From CAZKMQ01 sp964554065 (GTDB lineage: Bacteria > Patescibacteriota > Patescibacteriia > Magasanikbacterales > JBBTQS01), in contig CAZKMQ010000007.1 of the NCBI GenBank assembly GCA_964554065.1, forward strand, positions 1 to 21,641: DNA of 21,641 nt, read 5' to 3'. Each line of letters begins with the position of its first letter. Within the stretch, counting starts at the first letter, position 1. Below the pieces are notes generated by a model. The model made no database searches. It was not told the DNA's origin and worked only from the letters and a program-made list of their open reading frames with translations. The position numbers and the translations under genes were made by a program. This document shows positions 1-8,225 of this stretch, one piece after another.

Positions 1-2156
1 GGATTGTACTTTACAGCCTTATCAACAGCATCACGTGCATCTTCAATCCTTCCAACCTGCGCATACGCTGCAGCTAGTCGTGCATACCAGTGTGTAAGCT
101 TGTTACTCTTCACCACATGCTCATACATAGTAACCAACCCATCATAATATTCTTCTTGAACAAACCTCTGTGCCAATGCTTCACGCTGTTGATCATTTTC
201 AAACTGGAATCCAAGCGACATAGCAAACAACGCCTCATCTAATCCTTCACGCTGAAGATCTGGCTTTTGCAACAATGTATAACTATTGTACCACCGAACC
301 AGATTTACATTTGGTGCGCGCTCAACAAGCGGCTCAAGGATAGCCAATGCCTCATCAATTTCATTACGAAAAATATGTACTTGCACGCGCAATAAATCAG
401 CTTCTTCTCTGTTTGCACTTAATGCTTGCGCGGCAACAAACAATTCCTCAGCTCGATCAAACCGAGCTATATCTTTTGTACCCACACCAGTTTGATAATA
501 AAACTTACCAATAAATGAAGTCGGCAAATAATGTGGCATTTTTAGTAACATGTCCTCGCCTATTTGAGAAATGGTTTCAATATCCTCTTTCCAAAATTGT
601 TGTGTTTTTGCATCTAGCTCATTAAAACTCTGAGTTTCTAATGTGTATACGACAGCTGCTGCAGCGTCAGCTGTCCATCGCCACCGCTCGAATGCATATG
701 GTGTATAGGTTTCAAATGCATCAAAGAAATACGATCTTGAGCCAATCCAATCATCAACATATGTATACTGCAAACCTGTGTTGGTAAGTACTGCAGATTT
801 TAGCGGCAAATAAGAAAACCAATATACCAACACACCCATGCCAAGAATTAATACTCCGGTAACACCCAAACGAACTTGACCAGAAACCTTTTTACTAGAC
901 TCAGTATGCTCTGGCAATAACTCGCTATAGCGATACAACAGATACGCAACAAATATACCAAGCGAAAGATATGACGCCGTGGTTTCAAATAAGAAAAGCA
1001 TTTGTACAGCATGCGCAGAGCCAAGCGCGCACCATGCCGCAAACTCGGCTGTGCTCATGAGTTCTGCTTTGCGCAATCTACGAATAACAACAATCAGACC
1101 GCCAACCACAAGCAGATACGCAACAGCACCAAACGCGCCACTCGTTGCCAATAGTTCCAAAAATAAATTGTGCGGCTTATCTGCGTAAGTTTCCAAATAA
1201 GACAACTCGCTTAATCGCCTATCAAAATGCTTGTCTACCAATTGACGATAATTCTCAGGACCCCAACCAAAAAGCGGACGATCTACAAACCCATTCCATG
1301 CCATTGACCAGTTCACTGCACGCGTTTGCAAGCTGCGCGTTCCAGTAAAACGAGATAACGAAGAATTTTGTACAAAATCACTGTTGCGATATACCACAAA
1401 CAATGAAGCTGCAATAACTGAAAATACAACACCAAGCAAAACCAACCGCTTCCAAAACCGCGAACGACTTGCAACCAACACTGCAACAAAAGTACCAATA
1501 CCCACGGCCATTCCTAAAAGCGAACCACGCGCAAATGTAAACCACAGCGCACTTAGTAAAACTATTACACCAAGTGTAAGCACAACACGAGACCACACTG
1601 CCTCATACCATTTCCATAGTATTGGTGTGATCCAAATATGCAATACGGCATATGTTGCAAGAAACAACGGATTGCCCAAACTACTTGAAATTCTATCTGA
1701 TGCAAAATTTGGAAATACAGATGGGAAATATAATTGAACAATACCCATTACCGCAACCAGCACACTCACAATCCAACCACTGGTGAACAATACCCGCCAT
1801 TGTTTTTTATTCAAAATCCCAGAACTATACACAACAACTAGAGCAAGTACATGTAATTGAACCATATCACTGAAGAAACTTTGCACAACATACACACCTT
1901 GCAAAGCTGCCACAACTTGCACAACAAAGAATGTTACAAGCGCACCAAGCAACCAACTCTTTTTGGGTCGAGTGTCATGATGACGCACCCATGTCGGCAC
2001 TGCAACCAACAAAGCCAGACTCACTAAAAACTGAAAATAGACTGATTTAGGAAATGAAATTGGGTACAGAGACCACTTGAAATATACAAGCGGTGTAAGC
2101 AAAATCAAAACCCCAATAATCAAAAGTAATTTTTGTGCTAATGCTTTATTCTTCAT
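1..2156 (-). CDS. O-antigen ligase/polymerase-like membrane protein with TPR region, 3' end outside window
   Basis: Open from ATG at 2156 to the window edge with no stop: at least 718 residues, C-terminus missing. The start MKNKALAQKLLL leads into a series of hydrophobic segments, followed by the Wzy_C (PF04932-type) landmarks: FTFARGSLLG, then a loop with DRPLFGWGPENYR, then KPHNLFLELLATSG (His about residue 329), the conserved His-Asn of the periplasmic loop. After the last membrane segment the protein becomes soluble with TPR-like helices, for example WYARLAAAYAQVGRIEDA. Family knowledge: such proteins polymerise or transfer lipid-linked glycans outside the membrane; O-linked protein glycosylation is a common alternative to O-antigen work. 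The ATG overlaps the end of the gene upstream by 11 bases, so the two are probably translationally coupled. It shares its architecture with that neighbour, suggesting old duplication. Polymerase, ligase or oligosaccharyltransferase cannot be separated by sequence alone. Confidence 0.85.
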   Translation of the reverse strand, partial: MKNKALAQKLLLIIGVLILLTPLVYFKWSLYPISFPKSVYFQFLVSLALLVAVPTWVRHHDTRPKKSWLLGALVTFFVVQVVAALQGVYVVQSFFSDMVQLHVLALVVVYSSGILNKKQWRVLFTSGWIVSVLVAVMGIVQLYFPSVFPNFASDRISSSLGNPLFLATYAVLHIWITPILWKWYEAVWSRVVLTLGVIVLLSALWFTFARGSLLGMAVGIGTFVAVLVASRSRFWKRLVLLGVVFSVIAASLFVVYRNSDFVQNSSLSRFTGTRSLQTRAVNWSMAWNGFVDRPLFGWGPENYRQLVDKHFDRRLSELSYLETYADKPHNLFLELLATSGAFGAVAYLLVVGGLIVVIRRLRKAELMSTAEFAAWCALGSAHAVQMLFLFETTASYLSLGIFVAYLLYRYSELLPEHTESSKKVSGQVRLGVTGVLILGMGVLVYWFSYLPLKSAVLTNTGLQYTYVDDWIGSRSYFFDAFETYTPYAFERWRWTADAAAAVVYTLETQSFNELDAKTQQFWKEDIETISQIGEDMLLKMPHYLPTSFIGKFYYQTGVGTKDIARFDRAEELFVAAQALSANREEADLLRVQVHIFRNEIDEALAILEPLVERAPNVNLVRWYNSYTLLQKPDLQREGLDEALFAMSLGFQFENDQQREALAQRFVQEEYYDGLVTMYEHVVKSNKLTHWYARLAAAYAQVGRIEDARDAVDKAVKYN

Positions 2157-4173
2157 AAGATTGTGCAAACCGTGAACCTCTCTCTTTTGCTTCGATCTTC
2201 GATTGTGTAGCTAACTCCTCCTGACCTTCAATACTATAAGCTAATCCCAAGAACCAATATGTGTCCGCGATTTCAGGATAAGCATCTCGCTTCTCTTCAA
2301 GCAACCGCACAGCTGCATCAGAATTTCCACTAAGAATATAAGCATGAGCATATCCATACATAATCGGCATGTGATCTGGAGTAATGGTTTTTAATTTCTG
2401 ATACAAAGAAAGCGCATCACGCATATCTTGTTGCGTTCCACCACGATCAGCGCGCACAGTAAACAATTGCGCTAACAGAAATGTTCGGTATACATTAGTG
2501 TACTCATGCGTGCATTCTTCTCCATATTCAATTAAAAGATCACCAAGCTGCTGTACTACTGGTGTGATACCACCCTGGACTTTCCTATCCTCAACCCAAT
2601 CACGTGCATACTCAGACCAAAGCTCGCAACGTACACCAAGTGACGGCTGTGCAAGTGTGCGCTCAACACCTTCACCATATGAGAACCATTGATTGTTCGT
2701 GTAATCAATATCAGTAAATGCATGAGAAACTAATGTCCGAGTAAACAATCCATTACCTACAACAAGGAGTAATACTCCAATAAGTGCTGCCACTGGCCAT
2801 ACATAATGAGCACTTACATGATCCACCACCTCATCTTTGTCATCTTTTTTCGCAACAGGAACATATGCGCGTTGCCAACTCCAAATCATCCAACCAAATA
2901 ATATCCAAAAGAAAACCTGTACTGCCGGCTGCTCAATACTAAAGAATAAATATGTTGCATATCCGACTACTCCACCAAACACCGCATACCAAAGCAACTG
3001 ATCATCACCCCAACCTGATCGCGAAAGCGCATACCATGCCATCACACCAAATAATAATGCAAAAAGAAGCAGCCCTATAAACCCACTTTCAACACCAATT
3101 GCCAAAAAAGCATTATGCGCTTGAGTGGTAAATATAGTATCCCCATAAATTTCTTGTAACTCAGGACGATAAAACTGTGTATACACATAGCTGCCCCCTG
3201 ACCTGCCCCAACCAAGTAGTGGATTTGCCTTCATTCCATCCAAGCTAATACCCCACAATGCAAGTCGTGCCTGTGCTGTACCTGACTGAGTATCAATACG
3301 AAGCGCACGAGGAACCGACTCTACTGGTGCAAACTGCAACCCAACAAAACCAATCACAACAACCAACAAAACAAAAGATATCCACCCACCTTTGGAACGA
3401 AGTAATTTCAAACGCTTGCTTAATGCGCGATAACCATACACAACAGAAACTGAACCCAGCCCAACAACTAGTGCTAATCCTGCAGCACGGGACTGAGTAA
3501 GTAACAGTCCACCAACTAATACCACCATGCCAAGCAGAACTACAAAATCACTGAGGAGATTCCGCTTTTTCTGTACAGCAACGATAAAAAGAAAAACAAT
3601 ATGTAACAGAATATACCCGGCAAAAAAGGCAGCATTACCAAATACACCGTTTAAATTATCCTCAAACGGAACTCGATTATCGATAATATCATTCGGGCCA
3701 ATTTTACTTCCAAAATAATACGGCAACTCAACAATATAAGTACCTATATATCCTAATATAACTGCAAGCAAAGCAACAGCAACAGAGAACCCCATCAATC
3801 GCATCCACTGTTCTTTGGTCTGCACTACATAAGACAAAGCCAAAGCTAACAACACGCTGTGCAACACAATCCACAAACCATTACTGCGCAACTGGGTTCC
3901 CCACAAAGACTCAACACCTGATGAACCAAACAAGCTGCTTAACGACATCCAGCCAACATATGCAAGAGCAATCGCAATAAATGGATTCTTCCACCATGAA
4001 ATAACCTTATACTTCTGTGCATTGCGGAACCAACGAACCAGAGAGGCAAGCAATACTAAATCAATGCCAAATAACAGCATTAATACTTTTGCTGTTAAGA
4101 ATTGCTCTGGCAAAAAAGGTACCACAACAAAGGGAATTACCAATAAAATGTAAGCGAAATAATAACCTATCAT
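2146..4173 (-). CDS. O-antigen ligase/polymerase-like membrane protein with C-terminal TPR region
   Basis: A 675-residue protein beginning MIGYYFAYILL, a membrane segment at once. The frame is open to a TTG at 4203, but a sigma-70-like promoter (4193-4221) covers those ten codons, so ATG 4173 is the better start. Roughly ten or more hydrophobic segments fill the first 430 residues. Wzy_C landmarks are LLLTQSRAAGLAL, NPLLGWGRSGG, and TQAHNAFLAIGVESG with the key His near residue 353. After a last membrane segment near residues 450-475 the rest is soluble, with TPR-like repeats close to the end (MYGYAHAYILSGNSDAAVRLL, TYWFLGLAYSIEGQEELA). Family knowledge: integral membrane enzymes that polymerise glycans or move them onto an acceptor. 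It lies just downstream of the S-layer gene and overlaps the next like protein by 11 bases, so a role in modifying surface protein or polysaccharide is plausible but inferred. Confidence 0.87.
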   Translation of the reverse strand: MIGYYFAYILLVIPFVVVPFLPEQFLTAKVLMLLFGIDLVLLASLVRWFRNAQKYKVISWWKNPFIAIALAYVGWMSLSSLFGSSGVESLWGTQLRSNGLWIVLHSVLLALALSYVVQTKEQWMRLMGFSVAVALLAVILGYIGTYIVELPYYFGSKIGPNDIIDNRVPFEDNLNGVFGNAAFFAGYILLHIVFLFIVAVQKKRNLLSDFVVLLGMVVLVGGLLLTQSRAAGLALVVGLGSVSVVYGYRALSKRLKLLRSKGGWISFVLLVVVIGFVGLQFAPVESVPRALRIDTQSGTAQARLALWGISLDGMKANPLLGWGRSGGSYVYTQFYRPELQEIYGDTIFTTQAHNAFLAIGVESGFIGLLLFALLFGVMAWYALSRSGWGDDQLLWYAVFGGVVGYATYLFFSIEQPAVQVFFWILFGWMIWSWQRAYVPVAKKDDKDEVVDHVSAHYVWPVAALIGVLLLVVGNGLFTRTLVSHAFTDIDYTNNQWFSYGEGVERTLAQPSLGVRCELWSEYARDWVEDRKVQGGITPVVQQLGDLLIEYGEECTHEYTNVYRTFLLAQLFTVRADRGGTQQDMRDALSLYQKLKTITPDHMPIMYGYAHAYILSGNSDAAVRLLEEKRDAYPEIADTYWFLGLAYSIEGQEELATQSKIEAKERGSRFAQSYEE

Positions 4174-4192
4174 ACGGGTTTCAGTGGGTTTA

Positions 4193-4221
4193 ACTATACC
4201 CAAATTCCTTCACATAATCAA
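4193..4221 (-). promoter_or_regulatory. sigma-70-like promoter for the ligase/TPR pair
   Basis: On the minus strand TTGATT (4221-4216), 17-base spacer, TATAGT (4198-4193). Predicted transcription start is about 12-14 bases before ATG 4173, without a Shine-Dalgarno. The -35 box lies in the last bases of the terminator stem of the S-layer gene, so one compact site ends one transcript and starts the next. Confidence 0.6.
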
Positions 4222-4249
4222 ACCCCCGCCCGAATGGGCGGGGGTTTGA
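4218..4249 (-). terminator. Terminator hairpin after S-layer-like gene
   Basis: Perfect 14-bp stem (4218-4231 with 4236-4249), four-base loop GAAT, very GC-rich (CCCCCGCCC/GGGCGGGGG). It begins 45 bases past the stop of the 1239-residue gene. The minus-strand run after it is only TTTGATTAT, so the U-tract is weak. A second smaller hairpin with a 6-bp stem and AAAA loop (4256-4271) sits between the stop codon and this one. Confidence 0.8.
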
Positions 4250-4293
4250 AGGATCCGATCCAAAAGGATCGAAAACCAGACTTCAAACTACGA

Positions 4294-7200
4294 TTAGTAG
4301 CTCAATGTCTTACCAGTCAATGGCAATCCACCAAGACCACTAGATGTTGGTTTGACATCAAAGATTGAGGTTACAAAACCATCAGTCCATGTGATACCTT
4401 GTGAAGTTGTTGTACCTGATGCTTGTGCACCGGCAGCACCTTCAGTTACCAACCCTACGGTCAGAGTGTTATTTGCTACAGCATCGTCAGTGTCGAGTGT
4501 AACAAAGATTGTTCGGTCCTTACCTGAATCGATCTCAAAGTCTGTGAATCCTGCTTCTGGGATGAGTGAATCATCTGCAGCAGAACCAAGGTCACCATAT
4601 GATGTGTCCTCGTAGTCTCCGTCATCGTAATCAGTAGTTACCAATCGGTTTGACTCTTGAATACTATCTTTGTAGACCTTCAACTCACGTGCAGCATGTC
4701 CTGCAGCAGCAGAAATTGAAGTATCAACTTTGAAGTTCAATAGTTTCACCGTAATTGTCTGGGTACTTACGTTTGCTGGGTTGGAGAATACCAACTTAGC
4801 AACCGTCTTGTCGTCACCAGCAGAAGCAGTTCCGCTTGGTGCGTCTGAAGCATGAGCAACGCTAAGTACAGCCTTCAATGGATGCATGAAGTCACCATAC
4901 TTACCGAAGATGTTCATACCTTCAATAGATGACAATGAAGTACCTGACTGAGCACCACGAGCTTTCACACCATCATTATCTGATGTGTCGTAGTCCTGCA
5001 TGATCGCAGCAAAGAAGGTTGATGATGATACACCATCTGGAGTTGCTGAAACATCAGCTAACACCTTAACCGTCTTGCTTGAGTTCTTAGGAACTTCGAA
5101 TGTCAAGTTGTTGAACGCAGCAAATGCTGTTGATGAAGGTCCACCAGTTGCATTTGTTGTATCTAGTGAAGATACTGCAGAACCGATCAATGAATCTCCA
5201 TCCATCAAACGAATGTTACCAATTACACCGGTAACAGCTGTTGTAGCATGATGAGAAACAATAGTCACTACAAGATCAGTAACTAAGATTGGCTCTTCTT
5301 TACCAGCAGTCAACTTGAAGTGAGCGATGTCAAGATCGTTCTCACCCATAGCAACATAGTGCTCATTTGGATTATCGGCAGCAACTGCCAATGTCAATGT
5401 ACCTGCATTAGCAATGTACATGTTCTGCAATCCAGCACTCATTGAAGCTGTACCACTTTGGCCAGTTTCAACTGTCTGATAAGTAACACTAGAAGGATAG
5501 ATCACAGCAGCTGCAGTAGTAGCAGTTGACGTAGTACTCAATACATCCACAACAACATCAACAACGTACTGCTCACTCTTAGCAAGAGTGATAGATTCGT
5601 CCAATGTGTAGTCAAATGTATCAGTAGTACCTGAAGTCAATGTACCTTTCACAGGTGCAATGTCTACTCCGTTGTGCTGCAATCGCATGTTCAAGAACGC
5701 TCCAGATAGGTTATAGGTAGCAGCAGTCATAGTAATACTACTAATCTTGCTTCCTTCACCTGAACCAGCCTTTACAACGAAAGAGCTAATCTTGATGTTC
5801 TTGCTGTTCAATACTCCAGTTGGGTTAGTTGCTGAACCATCAGGTACTGTCAAGTTCTCAGCAAGTGTTGGAACACCGCTAGCTGTTGTCAATGTGTGGT
5901 TAGTAACTGCTGAAGTAGAGATTGCAGTCAATGATGTCTTACCTTGTCCATTACCTGAACCGGCACGCAATCCTGCGGCCAATCCATCACCAGCAGCAAG
6001 ATCATTACCACTAGTATCTGCAACAACCTTCAACTTACCAACGGTTCCAGCTTTAACAGTAAAGTTGTTACCGAAAGTAAAGTCAGCATCAAGATCTGTG
6101 TCATCTACAGCAGTTGTAGATGCAACTGTTGTACCAACTTGTGTATCGTCAAGAATCAACTTAACGTTCTTGATGTTACCATCACGGCCAGTATCATCAG
6201 TAAAGAATACTGAAAGACTGGTCAATTTCACGTCTTCACCTGAAGCAGTAAGATCAAAGATAGCGAGTGTTACTCCACTTGCACCATCTGCAACGTTACC
6301 CTTAGGTGAATCTTCTGAGATTTGGATAGTAAGTGTACCTGTGTTGATAGTTGTGTTTGCAGTTGTTTGCACAGCGAAATCAGTTTCGTTGTCTGCCCAA
6401 ACTGCTCCGAATACATTGTATTCTAAGTCCCATACACGAACATCTTCTTCGTTCTGGATGCTGAATGCGAATGTGCGGTCTGTACCAGCAGCAATCTCAC
6501 CCTTAATATCCAAGAACTTTGATTGTCCTGAAAGGATCTTCAATCCACCGTCAGCGTGACCAGAGAAATCGAACCATAGTTCGTCATCTCCAAGGTCGTC
6601 CATTGTAGCACCAAACTGCTCACCAGCAACTTCAATCTTGATGTTGTGGAGGTCTGATGATTCTACGCTTCCGATTTGTGTGAATTTAACGCTCTTCACA
6701 AGAAGATCTTGATCATTTGCGTCAAATTTGAACTTACCAAGCTCACGTACATCTCCTACTTTAGCGTCAGCTGTTGTAGCAGCAGTTGGAGAACTTGTTG
6801 CAACCTCAAGCATACCAAGGTCAGTAACAGTAGCAACGGTCATGTTAGCACCAGCTGCTGATCCACTTACTGAACCACCATCTTTCAATGTTGCGCCGTC
6901 AATACTAACGCCAATAGTAATACCTGAAGATGCGTTCTTGTTGATGTTAGCGCGTACCCAGAGTGTCTTCATTTCACCGTCTGCAAGTGAGAGGATTCCT
7001 GAAGAGTCTGACCATTTGATAGCACCATCTGAGATTGATGAGGTCTTTGCAAGGATTGTGTCGCCATCCATGAGGAATACCTCATCAAGATCGCTGTCCT
7101 TAGAAATACCAGATCGTGAAGCAGTAACTTCAGTAATAGTAGCTGAGCCACCATTTGCCTTGAAAGTAACTGCATTCATGTCAGCAAATCGCTGACCAAT

Positions 7201-8013
7201 CAGGTTGCTTGCTGTTGTGTCAACAACAATTGAACCTGCTGGAGGTGCATCACTTGAACCACTAATGGTCAAAGCACCACCTGTTGATCCTGATCCTGGG
7301 GTTGCTACCTCAGCACCAGTTTGGGCTGTATCAGATACTTCTGAATCACCCAAGCCATCTCCTGCATCAGTTCCTGACAAGTCAGCTGAAGCAGCAAATG
7401 CTGTATTAAACCTGTTTCCTGAAAGCGCGTCTGAAGAAACCATGCGCTTCTTACCACTTTCCATGTAGTAGTAGTCATCGCCGTCTTTTACAAGAGCACC
7501 GTCTGGATATGCGTCTGAGCTGTCCAAGTCATCACCAATTGTATAGTTAGTGAAGAATGAGTCAGCTACGTCTCGTACAGCTGATCCCCAGCTTTCGCCC
7601 CAAAGAGCTTCAGCAACTGCAGCATCTGTTACCCAGCGAAGAACTCCGCCTGGCTCAACTGCATATACTTTAGGATCAGTTTGAATTTTCACGAGATTTG
7701 TACCGGCACGAAATGTAACGTTTGCTGTCAAAGGAATTGCAGCAAGTTCGTCAGCAGTAACGGTTGTAACACCGTCAAAGTCTTCGTACCAGGTCATGTA
7801 TGTATCTTGGTTTGGGAATGTGTAGCGACCTCCATCAATGTAGTAATACACTGTTGTCATGTCAGCACGCTTGATCAAGTCACCATCCGCTAAGTCAGCT
7901 GCGTTCGCTGTCAACGGTGCAACCATTGCAGCAAAACCTACTGACCAAAGGATAGTAGCTACAGCGGCAACATAAGTCACTGAGCGTTTCCCAATGCGTA
8001 ATGCATTTGTCAT
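4294..8013 (-). CDS. S-layer-like secreted surface protein
   Basis: A 1239-residue exported protein, the largest gene here. Residues 1-38 form a signal peptide: basic MTNALRIGKR, hydrophobic core, ending LTANA before ADLADG. Residues about 40-215 match a module common at the start of CPR surface proteins (VYYYIDGGRYTFPN, TDPKVYAVEPGG, LRWVTD, ALWGESWG, then DGDDYYYMESGKKR). From about 250 onward the protein is Ser/Thr/Ala/Gly/Asp-rich and built of roughly 100-150-residue beta-rich modules repeating a loose pattern (an F-x-L-x-A strand, then a V/I-rich strand, an I-K-I or L-M-D-G-D strand, and a K-x-L-x-V-x-A-D strand), probably Ig-like folds. Cysteines are absent or very rare. The C-terminus is GLPLTGKTLSY with no membrane anchor. 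AAAGGA at 8025-8030 is 11 bases before the ATG. S-layer function rests on family resemblance, size and signal peptide; attachment mechanism unknown. Confidence 0.85.
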   Translation of the reverse strand: MTNALRIGKRSVTYVAAVATILWSVGFAAMVAPLTANAADLADGDLIKRADMTTVYYYIDGGRYTFPNQDTYMTWYEDFDGVTTVTADELAAIPLTANVTFRAGTNLVKIQTDPKVYAVEPGGVLRWVTDAAVAEALWGESWGSAVRDVADSFFTNYTIGDDLDSSDAYPDGALVKDGDDYYYMESGKKRMVSSDALSGNRFNTAFAASADLSGTDAGDGLGDSEVSDTAQTGAEVATPGSGSTGGALTISGSSDAPPAGSIVVDTTASNLIGQRFADMNAVTFKANGGSATITEVTASRSGISKDSDLDEVFLMDGDTILAKTSSISDGAIKWSDSSGILSLADGEMKTLWVRANINKNASSGITIGVSIDGATLKDGGSVSGSAAGANMTVATVTDLGMLEVATSSPTAATTADAKVGDVRELGKFKFDANDQDLLVKSVKFTQIGSVESSDLHNIKIEVAGEQFGATMDDLGDDELWFDFSGHADGGLKILSGQSKFLDIKGEIAAGTDRTFAFSIQNEEDVRVWDLEYNVFGAVWADNETDFAVQTTANTTINTGTLTIQISEDSPKGNVADGASGVTLAIFDLTASGEDVKLTSLSVFFTDDTGRDGNIKNVKLILDDTQVGTTVASTTAVDDTDLDADFTFGNNFTVKAGTVGKLKVVADTSGNDLAAGDGLAAGLRAGSGNGQGKTSLTAISTSAVTNHTLTTASGVPTLAENLTVPDGSATNPTGVLNSKNIKISSFVVKAGSGEGSKISSITMTAATYNLSGAFLNMRLQHNGVDIAPVKGTLTSGTTDTFDYTLDESITLAKSEQYVVDVVVDVLSTTSTATTAAAVIYPSSVTYQTVETGQSGTASMSAGLQNMYIANAGTLTLAVAADNPNEHYVAMGENDLDIAHFKLTAGKEEPILVTDLVVTIVSHHATTAVTGVIGNIRLMDGDSLIGSAVSSLDTTNATGGPSSTAFAAFNNLTFEVPKNSSKTVKVLADVSATPDGVSSSTFFAAIMQDYDTSDNDGVKARGAQSGTSLSSIEGMNIFGKYGDFMHPLKAVLSVAHASDAPSGTASAGDDKTVAKLVFSNPANVSTQTITVKLLNFKVDTSISAAAGHAARELKVYKDSIQESNRLVTTDYDDGDYEDTSYGDLGSAADDSLIPEAGFTDFEIDSGKDRTIFVTLDTDDAVANNTLTVGLVTEGAAGAQASGTTTSQGITWTDGFVTSIFDVKPTSSGLGGLPLTGKTLSY

Positions 8014-8047
8014 ATAAGACTTTTTCCTTTCTTAGATTAAGATTTAT

Positions 8048-8090
8048 ACTGACAGCCTTCTTTTTTTGAAGTCGACCTTATGCAGTCAGT
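8048..8090 (-). promoter_or_regulatory. Leader hairpin of S-layer-like gene
   Basis: ACTGAC (8048-8053) pairs with GTCAGT (8085-8090); inside it CTTC (8057-8060) pairs with GAAG (8068-8071) around a seven-base homopolymer loop. It lies about 35-75 bases before the ATG of the S-layer-like gene, just ahead of its ribosome site. A role in mRNA stability or translation is inferred. Confidence 0.4.
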
Positions 8091-8105
8091 TGTAATATAT
8101 TAGTG

Positions 8106-8113
8106 CACCTCCT
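8106..8113 (-). promoter_or_regulatory. Orphan Shine-Dalgarno in S-layer leader
   Basis: The minus strand reads AGGAGGTG, a full complement of the 16S rRNA tail, about 93 bases before the real start codon. No usable ATG, GTG or TTG follows at normal spacing (a GTG overlaps it but stops after two codons). This resembles the STAB-SD elements known from Bacillus cry leaders, where a 30S-bound orphan site protects mRNA. The rest of 8014-8225 has AT-rich -10-like boxes (TATATAAAG near 8115-8123, TATAAAG near 8161-8167) but no convincing -35, so the promoter is unplaced. Confidence 0.4.
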
Positions 8114-8225
8114 CTTTATATAGTAAAGATTCTTTGCTCCCATGGGCTGCGAACAATCTTCTTTATACTGTATAGGGATACACATGGACCTTTGCCACAA
8201 GACAAAGGCTACATCTATACCTCTA

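Noticed and set aside
4294..4338. LPLTG as a normal sortase anchor
   Set aside because: No hydrophobic segment or basic tail follows and no sortase gene is seen in the window.
5747..6559. 270-codon open frame on the plus strand inside the S-layer-like gene
   Set aside because: It is antisense to the strongly supported 1239-residue gene, Val/Pro/Ser-rich as expected of a shadow of Ala/Thr/Asp codons, and has no recognisable domain.
8189..8208. Six-bp hairpin CCTTTG/CAAAGG after the DUF5667 gene as its terminator
   Set aside because: Loop of eight bases, few GC pairs and no T-run on the minus strand; transcription may simply continue into the S-layer leader.
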